Below are positions 38,152 through 48,338 of a stretch of DNA of 64,000 bases, piece by piece. The translations under genes were made by a program, and so were the position numbers. The notes under the pieces were generated by a model. The model was not told the DNA's origin, made no database searches, and was given only the letters and a program-made list of their open reading frames with translations. Origin of the DNA: Paramicrobacterium agarici (GTDB lineage: Bacteria > Actinomycetota > Actinomycetes > Actinomycetales > Microbacteriaceae); contig NZ_PDJE01000001.1 in assembly GCF_002563955.1 (NCBI RefSeq), forward strand, positions 1,736,001 to 1,800,000, given 5' to 3'. Positions within the stretch are counted from its first letter, which is position 1. Each line of letters begins with the position of its first letter.

Positions 38152-39543
38152 TCAGGTCTTGGAGGACCCGGAATCGATGATGGGAATCTCCGTCGTCGGA
38201 ATCTCGGTTCCCCTGATGGACGCCCCTGCCGTCTCCGGAACGAACTTGAGGGCGATGAGTCCGACGGCGCACGCAGCCATCATGTAGAAGGCGGGAACAA
38301 GCAGGTTGCCCGTCGAATCGATGAGGGCTTCGTTGACGGCCGGAGCCGTGCCTCCGAAGAGCGCTGTCGCGACGTTGTACGTGATCGCGAACCCTGCGTA
38401 TCGCACCTGAGTGGGGAACATCGCCGGGAACGTTGCTGAAATGGTTGAGAGCTGAATCACGTACAGCACGCCAAGGACCGCGAATCCGACGAGCGCGCCC
38501 GCGAAGCCCGTGCCCATGAGCATGTACATGGGCACCGCCGCGACGATGAGTCCGATCAGCGAGACCGCCCACATCGGTCGTCGCCCGACTCTGTCAGAGA
38601 TCTTGCCCGAGAACGGAATGATGGCCATCATGCACAGCTCGCCGATGATGATCAGCAGCAGCGAGCCATCCTTGCTCATGTCGATCTGAGTTTCCAGATA
38701 CGTGGGCATGTACGTAAGCAGCGTGTAATTCGCGACGTTCAGGGCGATCACGAGTCCCGCCATGCTCAGCAGAGGACGCCAGTAGTGGAGCACGAGGTCC
38801 TTCAGATCTCCGGTCGCCGACTGCTCGATCTGAGCGGTGTCCTCCATCTCGCGGAAAACGGGAGTGTCTTCCATCTTGCTGCGCAGATAGACGCCGATGA
38901 GGCCCATGGGTGCAGCGATGAGGAACGGAATCCGCCAACCCCACTCCATCATGGCGTCCTCGCCGATGATGAGGCTCAGAATCAGCACGAAGGCGGTCCC
39001 GAGCACGTAGCCGAAGAGAGTGCCGAATTCGAGGAAGCTTCCGAAGAAGCCGCGCTTCTTGTCGGGCGAGTACTCCGCCATGAACGTGGCAGCTCCTCCG
39101 TACTCGCCGCCCGTTGAAAAGCCCTGGACCATACGCAGGAAGATCAGCAGCCCTGGGGCCCACATGCCGATCGCGTCGACGTTCGGCAGGAGTCCGATCA
39201 GCGTGGTCGATCCCGCCATCATGACGATCGTCAGTGCAAGAATGGCCTTGCGCCCCAGCCGGTCTCCGAGCGGCCCCCAGATCAAGCCGCCCAGAGGGCG
39301 CACGAGGAAGGAGATTGCGAATGTCGCCAGCGCCCAGACGGTTCCGCCTGGGAAAAAGTTTGCCGTGATGTACGTAACGGCAACGGCGTAGACCCCGTAG
39401 TCGTACCACTCCGTCGCATTTCCGATCGCTGATGCTCCGATCGCACGCCTGATGGTCTTGCGCCCTTCGGGCGAGTCGGCGCTGGGAGCGCGGTACTCGG
39501 CCTCAGGCTCGGTCGGCTCCCCGGTATTCGGTGGCGTCGCCAT
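38152..39543 (-). CDS. MFS transporter, metabolite:H+ symporter (MHS/ProP) family
   Basis: This 463-residue protein has twelve predicted membrane helices. The MHS signature near the N-terminus (ASAIGNATEWYDYGVYA) and the loop 2-3 motif GPLGDRLGRK identify proton-coupled uptake of organic acids or osmolytes (ProP, KgtP, ShiA relatives); substrate cannot be specified. The C-terminus is a cytoplasmic Ser/Thr-rich tail. The ATG at 39543 follows GGGGGAAG; 41 upstream codons are rejected. Confidence 0.9.
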   Translation of the reverse strand: MATPPNTGEPTEPEAEYRAPSADSPEGRKTIRRAIGASAIGNATEWYDYGVYAVAVTYITANFFPGGTVWALATFAISFLVRPLGGLIWGPLGDRLGRKAILALTIVMMAGSTTLIGLLPNVDAIGMWAPGLLIFLRMVQGFSTGGEYGGAATFMAEYSPDKKRGFFGSFLEFGTLFGYVLGTAFVLILSLIIGEDAMMEWGWRIPFLIAAPMGLIGVYLRSKMEDTPVFREMEDTAQIEQSATGDLKDLVLHYWRPLLSMAGLVIALNVANYTLLTYMPTYLETQIDMSKDGSLLLIIIGELCMMAIIPFSGKISDRVGRRPMWAVSLIGLIVAAVPMYMLMGTGFAGALVGFAVLGVLYVIQLSTISATFPAMFPTQVRYAGFAITYNVATALFGGTAPAVNEALIDSTGNLLVPAFYMMAACAVGLIALKFVPETAGASIRGTEIPTTEIPIIDSGSSKT

Positions 39544-39694
39544 GCTTCCCCCTCTGCAATTCGCGTGAACGTGCCAGGTGGCAGTGGGCCTATCTTGCCG
39601 CGCTTGAGGGCATTTGTCACCCATTTGCGACGAGAAATCACCGTGGTTCGCCACGCATGCGCACACGCCTCGTCACTCAGATAGGATGGAGCGC

Positions 39695-39853
39695 ATGGGC
39701 TTCATCATCTCGTTCCTGCTCTTTGTCGTCGGGCTCTTCCTCTTCGGTGTTGCCTTTAACGCCGCCGCGTTCCAAGCTGTCATCTTCTTCGCCGGGATCA
39801 TCCTGGTATGCCTCTCGTTCGGCATCCCTGCTCACATCCTGTCGAAGCGATAA
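39695..39853 (+). CDS. 52-residue two-helix membrane protein
   Basis: The protein MGFIISFLLFVVGLFLFGVA... contains two hydrophobic helices (about 2-24 and 27-47) and a short basic end (HILSKR). GGATGGAG precedes the ATG. Nothing identifies its function; size and layout resemble small stress or envelope membrane peptides. Confidence 0.6.
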   Translation: MGFIISFLLFVVGLFLFGVAFNAAAFQAVIFFAGIILVCLSFGIPAHILSKR

Positions 39854-39876
39854 CGAGTTCATCGACTGGCGTCGGT

Positions 39877-40008
39877 TCAACTCTGTGAACGGTCTGCGCC
39901 GCATCGCCAGCAGGTCGGTGAGTCATCTTCGATGAACGCGCCGCACTCCGCGCAGACGTGGCTTAGCCAGCATGCTGGGTCTCCACCCGAATCCACATCG
40001 TCACCCAT
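39877..40008 (-). CDS. Tiny zinc-ribbon protein (43 residues)
   Basis: Reading the minus strand from ATG 40008 gives 43 residues, MGDDVDSGGDPACWLSHV followed by CAECG and, twelve residues on, CWRCG before SQS and TGA. The two CxxC knuckles 13 residues apart make a minimal zinc ribbon. The Cys spacing and the codon-like composition argue for a real gene. The start (ATG, or GTG one codon earlier) lacks a strong ribosome-binding site. It converges with the preceding 52-residue gene and lies downstream of the intergenic tail of neither operon. Confidence 0.6.
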   Translation of the reverse strand: MGDDVDSGGDPACWLSHVCAECGAFIEDDSPTCWRCGADRSQS

Positions 40009-40065
40009 CACTTAATCGTGCGACGATGTTCGACGCCGGTCAAGACATCGAGCATCCCTGCCGTG

Positions 40066-41220
40066 TCACGCTCCCGAGACCGGACCGAGAAGTCCGTTGG
40101 CCGCCGCTTTGTGCGCAGCATCCGAATCGGATGGATGGAAGGCTCCTGCGAGCACGTCCCGATAGAGCCGCCCGAGCTCGCTCTTCGAGAAGTAGCTGCT
40201 CCCGCCCGCGACAGCTATGGCCTGGTCGACGACTGAGCGGGCTGTTTCGGTTGCTCGCACCTTGACCGCCGAGAGCTTGGGAAACCAGAGGCTTGCATGA
40301 TCGACGCCATCGGCGATGTCCTGAGCGGCGCGTTCGATCTGAGCAGGGATCGCGTCGAGAGCCATCCACGCGTCTGCGATGCGCCAGCGAATGACCGCGT
40401 CGTCGGAGTACGCCGCGCCGTTGTTCTGCTTCGACGTGCGCTTCTTCGCGGTCTCGATGGCCAACTCGAGTGCGCGCTCTGCAAGGCCGGTGTACACGCT
40501 CGCGACGAGCAGCTGAAAGTTCGAGGAGATTGCGAAGATGAATGGATCCGGGTTCGGCCCCGGCTCCAGCCGACGCACAATCCTGTCAGGCGAGGCATGC
40601 GCACCCTCGAGGATCGTCGTGCGGCTCTGCGTCGCGCGCATGCCAACGGTGTCCCAATCATCCTTGATTGTGAATCCGCCATCGGCGCGGCGCACGAATC
40701 CGTACGCGATCTTCGGTGCATCGTCGGACGTCGAATCGAGTCCCATGGTTCCGAGGACGGTCCAGGCGGGGGAGAGCGACGTGAAGATCTTCGTGCCGTA
40801 GAAGGAATAGCCTCCCTCGCCATCAGGCCGCGCCTCAGAATTGGAGCCGACGAGAACGAGATCGTTGCCTGCCTCGCTGATTCCGAATGCGTAGACCTCG
40901 CCACGTGAAGCGCCTTCGAGCACAAAGTCCAGAGAGGAGTCGCCGCGTCGTCGGAGCTGCTGGGCCACTCCCGTCCAGATCAGATGCATATTGACGGCGA
41001 GGGCAGTCGCCGGCGCGGCTGTCGCGAGCCTTCGCTGCAATCGGGAAACCTCGACAAGCGACAGCCCCGATCCTCCGAGTTCTGTCGGGACGAAGGCTTT
41101 CAGATACCCGGCCTCCACGAGATCTTCGAGATCGTCGTGGAAGAACCCGTTGCTGCGATCGAGCTCCGCGGCTCGGGAACGAATGCGCTCGAGCAGAGCG
41201 TCGGGCAGCAAATCAGTCAT
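40066..41220 (-). CDS. Acyl-CoA dehydrogenase family flavoprotein
   Basis: This 384-residue protein has the three-domain acyl-CoA dehydrogenase layout: N-terminal helices (LVEAGYLKAFVPTELGGSG), a middle beta domain (YAFGISEAGND, GTKIFTSLSPAW, WDTVGMRATQSR) and a C-terminal helical bundle (VAGGSSYFSKSELGRLYRD). The usual catalytic Glu of straight-chain dehydrogenases is not evident. The DszC/HpaB-like end (SGSSYF-type motif) suggests it may be a flavin-dependent monooxygenase or desulfurisation relative. The adjacent divergent FMN reductase gene fits a two-component monooxygenase, an inference. Confidence 0.82.
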   Translation of the reverse strand: MTDLLPDALLERIRSRAAELDRSNGFFHDDLEDLVEAGYLKAFVPTELGGSGLSLVEVSRLQRRLATAAPATALAVNMHLIWTGVAQQLRRRGDSSLDFVLEGASRGEVYAFGISEAGNDLVLVGSNSEARPDGEGGYSFYGTKIFTSLSPAWTVLGTMGLDSTSDDAPKIAYGFVRRADGGFTIKDDWDTVGMRATQSRTTILEGAHASPDRIVRRLEPGPNPDPFIFAISSNFQLLVASVYTGLAERALELAIETAKKRTSKQNNGAAYSDDAVIRWRIADAWMALDAIPAQIERAAQDIADGVDHASLWFPKLSAVKVRATETARSVVDQAIAVAGGSSYFSKSELGRLYRDVLAGAFHPSDSDAAHKAAANGLLGPVSGA

Positions 41221-41450
41221 TGTCGTCTCCTCGATCCTCGACGCTGCCGAGTGGCGTCGTCGTCACCTCCATGCTCGCACTCCGGCGGTGTCCGAGGGGG
41301 CTATTCGCGGACAGCATCCGACATAAATGATGAATGCTCAGCTTTCCCCCATTATTGGGGTGAGAAATCTCTCACGCTCGGCCACACAATGGAGGAGAGC
41401 TGGCCCCTAACCAGTTGAACCCGAAAATTCCTCCTCAGAAGAGTGAGCCA

Positions 41451-42053
41451 ATGACGATCAAAAACCCCCGATCGAGCGAGCGTCCCCAACGTTTCATGCT
41501 CGTTCTCGGCAGCGCCCGCCAGGGGCGCATCGCCCTCCCGATCACCCTCTGGGTGCATGACCTCCTGTCGGACTACTCCGGTGTGTCGGTCGACCTCGTC
41601 GATCTCATGGAACAAGACCTCCCGTTCATGAGCGAACCCGATCTCAGCGAGAACCGTGCCTATATCAACGCACACTCACGAGCCTGGAGCGAGCGAGTTT
41701 CCGCGGCGGACTCGGTCATCTTCGTCGCTCCCGCGTACGGCGATGGCCTCTCGCCCGTCGTGCGCAACGCCATCGACTACCTGGGCCGAGAGTGGAAAGA
41801 GAAGCCCGTTGGCCTCGTCACGTATGGGCGAGACGCGAAACGACTCTCGAGGCGTCTCGGTCGCTCGCTTCAGGAGCGCGGCATGAGCGTTGTTCGGCCC
41901 CTCGTTGCGCTCGCTCACGCGCGAGCGCACGTTCACGGTGTCGACTTCGACAATGATCCGCAGAGCAGCAGGGCGTGCGAACGCATGATCGATGAGTTGC
42001 GCGTACTGTCGGGGCGTTCGGATCGCCAGATGCTCGCCGAGGACGTCGCCTGA
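41451..42053 (+). CDS. NADPH-dependent FMN reductase family protein
   Basis: The 200-residue flavodoxin-fold protein has the FMN phosphate loop LGSARQGRIALPI and the second loop VAPAYGDGLSPVVRNAIDYL, typical of NAD(P)H:FMN reductases. It could supply reduced flavin to the divergent acyl-CoA-dehydrogenase-like protein. The ATG at 41451 is preferred to a TTG at 41415. A GAAGAG leader precedes it. Confidence 0.84.
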   Translation: MTIKNPRSSERPQRFMLVLGSARQGRIALPITLWVHDLLSDYSGVSVDLVDLMEQDLPFMSEPDLSENRAYINAHSRAWSERVSAADSVIFVAPAYGDGLSPVVRNAIDYLGREWKEKPVGLVTYGRDAKRLSRRLGRSLQERGMSVVRPLVALAHARAHVHGVDFDNDPQSSRACERMIDELRVLSGRSDRQMLAEDVA

Positions 42054-42060
42054 GAGCGCG

Positions 42061-43263
42061 TCAGAGTGTCTGCACCGGCTCGGTGTCGGGGATGGGCGAT
42101 GCGTCTCTTCCGCGAAGGTCGGGCAGAGCGGGGCGGAGTGCAAGCGGCACGAGGAATCCGATGAACGCGAAGACGGCGGCCGTCCAGAGCGCTCCGACGG
42201 CGCCGTTCTGATCGATCAGGAATCCGGCAATCGCCGAACCGATCGCCGAGCCGATCAGCTGGCCCGTGCCGATCCAGCCGTACGCTTCCGCTGTATCGCT
42301 GAACTTGACGCTCGACGACACGATGGCGAAGATCACGGCGAGAGCCGGAGCGATGCCCACTCCGGCGATGAGGAGCGTTCCGGCGAGCCACCACACGCCA
42401 AGCGCTGCGGTGGCTGCGGCCATTCCGAAGCTCACGATGAGCATTCTCCGCGCGAGGGACCACGGCGTGATCCCCGCGTGTCCAAGTGATAAGCCGCCGA
42501 CGAGACTCCCGACAGAGAAGATCGCCAGGACCAGCCCCGCTTCGACTCCCTCGTCTCCGAACGTCGCCACGACTCCCGCCTCGACGGCTGCGCACGCGCC
42601 TACGAGCAGAAAGCCCGTCATGGTGGCGATGAGCACCGTCGGCTTCTTCAGAACGCTCCCGAAGGATCTCCGGCTGGGCGGAATGCGCACCTGCCCCACT
42701 TCCGGTGAGGCGATGAACCATGTGCCTCCGATGACCATGAGGGATGCTGCGAGGGCGATAGCCCACACGGGGCCCACTTGCGTCGCAACCACCGTCGTGA
42801 CGACGGGGCCGAGTACCCAGATGATCTCCTGGGCGGAGGCATCGAGCGAGAACAACGGCGTCAGCTGCGTCGAGTTCACGATCTTTGGATAGATCGTGCG
42901 CACGGCCGGCTGGATCGGCGGCGTGCTCAGGCCTGTGAGGAGTCCGAGGCTGATGTACGCCCAGAGCGGCATCGGCACGAGCGCGATCGTGAGCACGGAG
43001 AGCGTGCATATCGCGAGTGTCAGAACGAGCACGCGCCGCATGCCCCAGCGCCCCATCCAGCGGCTCGTCAGTGGGCCGGCGACGGCCTGCCCGATGCTGG
43101 TGGCGGCGAGCACCAGCCCCGCGTCGGCGTACTGCCCAGTCTTGTGCTCGATGAAGATCAGGAATCCGAGCGACAGCATCCCTCCAGGGAATCGCGCAAC
43201 CAGCTGCGCGCTGATAAGCCGCCCCACTCCGGGGTGGCGCAGCAGGCTCCAGTAGCTCGTCAC
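42061..43263 (-). CDS. MFS transporter, drug-efflux-like
   Basis: The 400-residue protein has about 12 membrane helices. The N-terminal half contains LTSRWMGRWGMRRVLVLTLA, a variant of the MFS loop 2-3 motif. The order of glycine/proline-rich helices (LLTGLSTPPIQPAVRTIYP) matches uncharacterised actinobacterial exporters. Substrate is unknown. Its stop is 8 bases from the end of the convergent FMN reductase gene. Confidence 0.85.
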   Translation of the reverse strand: MTSYWSLLRHPGVGRLISAQLVARFPGGMLSLGFLIFIEHKTGQYADAGLVLAATSIGQAVAGPLTSRWMGRWGMRRVLVLTLAICTLSVLTIALVPMPLWAYISLGLLTGLSTPPIQPAVRTIYPKIVNSTQLTPLFSLDASAQEIIWVLGPVVTTVVATQVGPVWAIALAASLMVIGGTWFIASPEVGQVRIPPSRRSFGSVLKKPTVLIATMTGFLLVGACAAVEAGVVATFGDEGVEAGLVLAIFSVGSLVGGLSLGHAGITPWSLARRMLIVSFGMAAATAALGVWWLAGTLLIAGVGIAPALAVIFAIVSSSVKFSDTAEAYGWIGTGQLIGSAIGSAIAGFLIDQNGAVGALWTAAVFAFIGFLVPLALRPALPDLRGRDASPIPDTEPVQTL

Positions 43264-43338
43264 GATTCACCAGTGTAAGTGCATCTCGACACGCCGACAC
43301 GCCCAAAGAATGTCGGTGGCTGCCCCTAATTTTGGAGC

Positions 43339-43532
43339 TGTGGATGAAGAGCGGATTCACAGCGACGAAAGGGCAGGTATTCGCCCATTTAAGTGTTGTA
43401 TTCGGTGAGGGAGCGGCAGTGGAGAAACGGTGGATAACTCACCGAAATCGGTGGAAAGTGCGGTGGAAAACTACATCCCTGTAACTACTATCCCTAGGGG
43501 TTCCACTCAAAACGAAGAACTATATGTAGTAT
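43339..43532 (+). promoter_or_regulatory. nrdHIEF upstream region: NrdR-like box and DnaA-box-like sites
   Basis: The 331-base gap before nrdH contains no gene. ACTATATGTAGT (43519-43530) resembles one NrdR repressor box. TGTGGATGA (43339-43347) and GGTGGATAA (43429-43437) each differ from the DnaA box TGTGGATAA at one position. CGGTGGA(A/T)A recurs at 43428, 43449 and 43461. A second convincing NrdR box is not visible. Confidence 0.5.
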
Positions 43533-43595
43533 TGAAAGCCCGGCGGGGGAATGCCGGGAAAACAAGAGATTTCAGGTTGGGAAGGGTCTTCAATT

Positions 43596-43829
43596 ATGGC
43601 AATCGCGGTTTACACAAAGCCTTCATGTGTTCAGTGCACGGCGACCTACCGAGCGCTCGACAGCAAAGGCATCGAGTACGAGGTTCACGATCTTTCCGAA
43701 GACGAGTCGGCGCTCGAGCAGGTCAAGGCTCTCGGCTACCTGCAGGCCCCCGTCGTCATTGCCGATGACGAGCACTGGTCCGGGTTTCGTCCCGACAAGA
43801 TCAACGAGCTCGCCGAACGTCTCGGCTAA
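43596..43829 (+). CDS. nrdH: Glutaredoxin-like protein NrdH
   Basis: The 77-residue redoxin reduces class Ib ribonucleotide reductase. The active site is C11-V-Q-C14 (KPSCVQCTATYRAL), typical of NrdH, and the C-terminal WSGFRPDKINEL segment is conserved. The ATG at 43596 is chosen by homology; the upstream open frame has no good start. It is first of the nrdHIEF operon. Confidence 0.96.
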   Translation: MAIAVYTKPSCVQCTATYRALDSKGIEYEVHDLSEDESALEQVKALGYLQAPVVIADDEHWSGFRPDKINELAERLG

Positions 43830-43907
43830 CAGCCTCGACGGTGCCCTGCATCGCGTGGCGGCACCACGCAGCCGCCACGCCCACACTGCCATGGGAGGTG
43901 ACGCACA

Positions 43908-44309
43908 ATGACTCGGCTCGTCTATTTCTCGAGTGTCTCGGGAAATACGCACCGTTTCGTCGAGAAGCTGGGGAAGCCGGCTGAGCGCATACCCCTGTAC
44001 GCGAAGGAAGCCGGGTTGAAAGCCGACGAGCCATTTGTGCTTGTCACCCCGACGTATGGCGGCGGCAATGGGCAAGGCGCTGTACCCAAGCAGGTGATCC
44101 GGTTCCTCAACGACGAGGAGAACCGAGGCCTGCTGAGGGGCGTCATCGCCGCGGGAAACACCAATTTCGGTGACGCGTACTGCCTCGCGGGCGACATCAT
44201 CTCGGCTAAATGCAAAGTGCCGACGCTTTATCGATTCGAACTCTTCGGAACACCGGACGACGTGAGCGTCGTCCATGATGGATTGGACCAATTTTGGAAA
44301 GCACACTGA
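43908..44309 (+). CDS. nrdI: NrdI flavodoxin-like protein
   Basis: The 133-residue FMN protein supplies the oxidant for assembling the manganese cofactor of NrdF. FMN loops are visible in [14 protein letters not shown] and [22 protein letters not shown] precedes the ATG. Its end overlaps the upstream open portion of the nrdE frame, so translation is probably coupled. Confidence 0.95.
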   Translation: MTRLVYFSSVSGNTHRFVEKLGKPAERIPLYAKEAGLKADEPFVLVTPTYGGGNGQGAVPKQVIRFLNDEENRGLLRGVIAAGNTNFGDAYCLAGDIISAKCKVPTLYRFELFGTPDDVSVVHDGLDQFWKAH

Positions 44310-44335
44310 CCGACGCGGTCGCGACGGAGAGCGGC

Positions 44336-46435
44336 ATGGACTACCACTCGCTCAACGCCATGCTCAATCTGTATGGAGCGAATGGCGAGATTCAGTTCGA
44401 CAAGGACAGGGAAGCGGCTCGCGAGTTCTTCCTGCAGCACGTCAATCAGAACACCGTCTTCTTTCACTCGCTCAAGGAGCGCCTTGACTACCTCGTCGAG
44501 AAGGAGTATTACGAGAAGGACGTTCTTGACCAGTACTCCTTTGAGTTCATCCAGAAGCTCAATGACCTGGCCTATTCGAAGAAGTTCCGTTTCCAGACCT
44601 TCCTCGGCGCTTTCAAGTACTACACGTCGTACACTCTGAAGACGTTCGATGGCAAACGCTACCTCGAGCGGTTCGAGGACCGCGTCGTCATGACGGCTCT
44701 CGGCCTCGCGCAGGGCGACGAGAAGCTGGCGATCGACCTGGTCGAAGAGATCATCTCCGGGCGCTTCCAGCCGGCGACTCCGACGTTCCTCAACACGGGC
44801 AAGGCCCAGCGCGGCGAACTCGTCTCGTGCTTCCTGCTGCGCATCGAAGACAACATGGAGTCGATCTCACGCGGGATCAACTCGTCGCTTCAGCTCTCGA
44901 AGCGAGGTGGAGGAGTTGCGCTGCTGCTGTCGAACATCCGTGAGTCGGGCGCCCCAATCAAGCAGATCGAGAACCAGTCCTCTGGCATCATTCCGGTCAT
45001 GAAGCTGCTCGAAGACTCCTTCAGCTACGCGAACCAGCTCGGAGCGCGTCAGGGAGCCGGTGCCGTCTACCTCAACGCGCACCACCCCGACATTCTGCGC
45101 TTCCTCGACACCAAGCGAGAGAACGCTGACGAGAAGATTCGCATCAAGACGCTCTCTCTCGGAGTTGTGGTTCCCGACATCACGTTCGAACTCGCCAAGA
45201 AGGGCGAGGACATGTACCTGTTCTCGCCATACGATGTCGAGCGTGTCTACGGAGTTCCCTTCGGCGACATCTCGGTGAGTGAGAAGTACCAGGAGATGGT
45301 CGACGACCCGCGCATCAAGAAGTCGAAGATCAATGCGCGCGAGTTCTTCCAGACGCTCGCGGAGATTCAGTTCGAATCGGGCTACCCCTACATCGTGTTC
45401 GAGGACACGGTCAACCGTGCGAACCCGATCAAGGGTCGCATCAACATGTCGAACCTGTGCTCGGAGATCCTGCAGGTCAACACGCCGACGACATACAACA
45501 CCGACCTGTCGTACGACCAGATCGGCAAGGACATTTCGTGCAACCTCGGGTCGCAGAACATCGCTCTCACGATGGACTCGCCCGACTTCGGCAAGAGCAT
45601 CGAGACGGCGATCCGCGGCCTCACGTCGGTGTCCGACCAGAGCCACATCAGCTCAGTTCGCTCTATCGAGGACGGCAATGACCGCTCGCACGCCATCGGC
45701 CTCGGCCAGATGAACCTGCACGGTTACCTCGCCCGTGAGCACGTGCACTACGGCAGCGAAGAAGGCATCGACTTCACGAACATCTACTTCTACACGGTGC
45801 TGTTCCATGCGCTGCGCGCCTCCAACGCGATCGCGAAGGAGCGCGGCGAAACCTTTGATGGGTTTGCCGACTCGAAGTACGCCTCGGGTGAGTTCTTCGA
45901 CAAGTACACGGATCAGGTGTGGGAGCCGCAGACAGAGCGCGTGCGCGAGCTGTTCGCCGATGTTCACATTCCCACCCAGGAGGACTGGGCGGCGCTCAAG
46001 GCCGACGTGCAGGAGCACGGCATCTACAACCAGAACCTTCAGGCTGTGCCCCCGACGGGATCGATCTCGTACATCAACAACTCCACGTCGTCGATTCACC
46101 CGATCGCGTCGAAGATCGAGATTCGCAAGGAAGGCAAGATCGGCCGCGTGTACTACCCGGCGCCGTTCATGACGAACGACAACCTGGAGTACTACACCGA
46201 CGCGTACGAGATCGGCTACGAGAAGATCATCGACACGTACGCTGCGGCAACTCAGCACGTCGATCAGGGTCTGTCGCTGACGCTGTTCTTCAAGGACACC
46301 GCTACGACTCGAGACATCAACCGTGCGCAGATCTACGCATGGCGCAAGGGCATCAAGACGATCTACTACATTCGTCTCCGTCAGCTGGCCCTCGAGGGCA
46401 CTGACGTGTCCGAGTGCGTCTCCTGCATGTTGTGA
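44336..46435 (+). CDS. nrdE: Class Ib ribonucleotide reductase, large subunit
   Basis: The 699-residue catalytic subunit reduces ribonucleoside diphosphates. Redox C165 (GELVSCFLL), the active-site NLCSE motif (N373, C375, E377) and the C-terminal electron-relay pair CVSCML (C694, C697) are all present. There is no ATP-cone before DYHSLNAML, as expected for NrdE. I chose ATG 44336 (GGAG 6 bases upstream); a TTG at 44294 overlapping nrdI is an alternative adding 14 residues. Confidence 0.96.
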   Translation: MDYHSLNAMLNLYGANGEIQFDKDREAAREFFLQHVNQNTVFFHSLKERLDYLVEKEYYEKDVLDQYSFEFIQKLNDLAYSKKFRFQTFLGAFKYYTSYTLKTFDGKRYLERFEDRVVMTALGLAQGDEKLAIDLVEEIISGRFQPATPTFLNTGKAQRGELVSCFLLRIEDNMESISRGINSSLQLSKRGGGVALLLSNIRESGAPIKQIENQSSGIIPVMKLLEDSFSYANQLGARQGAGAVYLNAHHPDILRFLDTKRENADEKIRIKTLSLGVVVPDITFELAKKGEDMYLFSPYDVERVYGVPFGDISVSEKYQEMVDDPRIKKSKINAREFFQTLAEIQFESGYPYIVFEDTVNRANPIKGRINMSNLCSEILQVNTPTTYNTDLSYDQIGKDISCNLGSQNIALTMDSPDFGKSIETAIRGLTSVSDQSHISSVRSIEDGNDRSHAIGLGQMNLHGYLAREHVHYGSEEGIDFTNIYFYTVLFHALRASNAIAKERGETFDGFADSKYASGEFFDKYTDQVWEPQTERVRELFADVHIPTQEDWAALKADVQEHGIYNQNLQAVPPTGSISYINNSTSSIHPIASKIEIRKEGKIGRVYYPAPFMTNDNLEYYTDAYEIGYEKIIDTYAAATQHVDQGLSLTLFFKDTATTRDINRAQIYAWRKGIKTIYYIRLRQLALEGTDVSECVSCML

Positions 46436-46463
46436 CTAGATCGTTATCTGTGAAAGGTAGTAA

Positions 46464-47450
<987 letters not shown>

Positions 47451-47461
47451 ATCGCACGAAT

Positions 47462-47507
47462 GAACGGGGTGGATGCTGTTGCACACGCGACAGCATCCAC
47501 CCCGTTC
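47462..47507 (+). terminator. nrdF terminator containing an inverted octamer pair
   Basis: Perfect 18-base arms (GAACGGGGTGGATGCTGT and its complement) enclose a 10-base loop, starting 12 bases past the nrdF stop. Each arm contains one copy of the window-wide GGATGCTG octamer. Confidence 0.88.
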
Positions 47508-47538
47508 TCGTGTCGGGGAACGTGGCAGACTGAACGAG

Positions 47539-48309
47539 ATGACAAAGCCGTACTACCGCGACCTCGGCGGATTGACCTTTGAATCGACGATCCACGCCCA
47601 GGGGGCCTGGAACGAACACGAGCAGCACATGGCTCCAGCATCGGGGCTGCTGACGCACGTGATCGATGGGGAATTCGCGAAGCCGGGGCTGCGCATCTCC
47701 CGGCTGAGCTTCGAGATCTACGGGATCATTCACGCAGGACAGTTCAGCGTGCGCACTCAGGTGCTGCGCCCCGGCCGCACGATCGAGCTCGTGCAGGCCG
47801 ACATGATCTGCGGTGATCGAGTCGCGATCTCGGCCCGCGCCTGGCTGCTCGCGACCTCAGACACTGCCGATATCTCGGCGATTGAGGATGCTCCCATGCA
47901 GCCGCTCGCCGCCGCGGCCGAGTGGAACGGTATGTCGCCGTGGCCCGGAGGCTATATTGAGTCGCTGGAATTCAGAACCCTCGGCGAGCCTCGTCCCGGC
48001 GCCAGGCAGACGTGGCTGCGGTCGCAGCATCCGCTTGTCGACATCGGTGATGTGTCGCCGCTCGCGCACCTCGTGAGACTTGCCGACACGGCAAATGGCC
48101 TCTCCGGTCGTGAGCATCCCGACCGGTTGCTGTACCCCAACGTCGATCTGCAGATTCACGTGCACCGCCTGCCGCAGGGCGAGTGGCTCGGCATCGACGG
48201 TGTTCAGCAGTACGGACCCGATGGCGTCGGGCTGACCTCAAGCATCCTGAACGATGAGCTCGGTCCGTTTGCACGCACAGAGCAGATTCTCACGTTGCGG
48301 CGGCGCTGA
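47539..48309 (+). CDS. Thioesterase-like (double hotdog) protein
   Basis: The 256-residue protein resembles acyl-CoA thioesterase II/TesB-like actinobacterial proteins of the thioesterase superfamily, with two hotdog halves (about 15-120, 130-256). The segments TFESTIHAQGAWNEHEQHMAP and LYPNVDLQIHVHRLPQGEW are typical. Substrate is unknown. The ATG at 47539 begins the conserved region; the open frame upstream enters the nrdF terminator. The sulfurtransferase gene follows after 29 bases. Confidence 0.82.
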   Translation: MTKPYYRDLGGLTFESTIHAQGAWNEHEQHMAPASGLLTHVIDGEFAKPGLRISRLSFEIYGIIHAGQFSVRTQVLRPGRTIELVQADMICGDRVAISARAWLLATSDTADISAIEDAPMQPLAAAAEWNGMSPWPGGYIESLEFRTLGEPRPGARQTWLRSQHPLVDIGDVSPLAHLVRLADTANGLSGREHPDRLLYPNVDLQIHVHRLPQGEWLGIDGVQQYGPDGVGLTSSILNDELGPFARTEQILTLRRR

Positions 48310-48338
48310 CCGCCTGGCGATCGAGACAGAGGAGGAAC

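Noticed and set aside
41391..41420. Nine-codon frame MEESWPLTS before the FMN reductase gene
   Set aside because: A leader peptide is possible, but there is no regulatory hairpin or codon signature to support it.
43264..43420. Possible small gene in the gap before nrdH
   Set aside because: No frame with credible start and composition; the sequence is AT-rich regulatory DNA.
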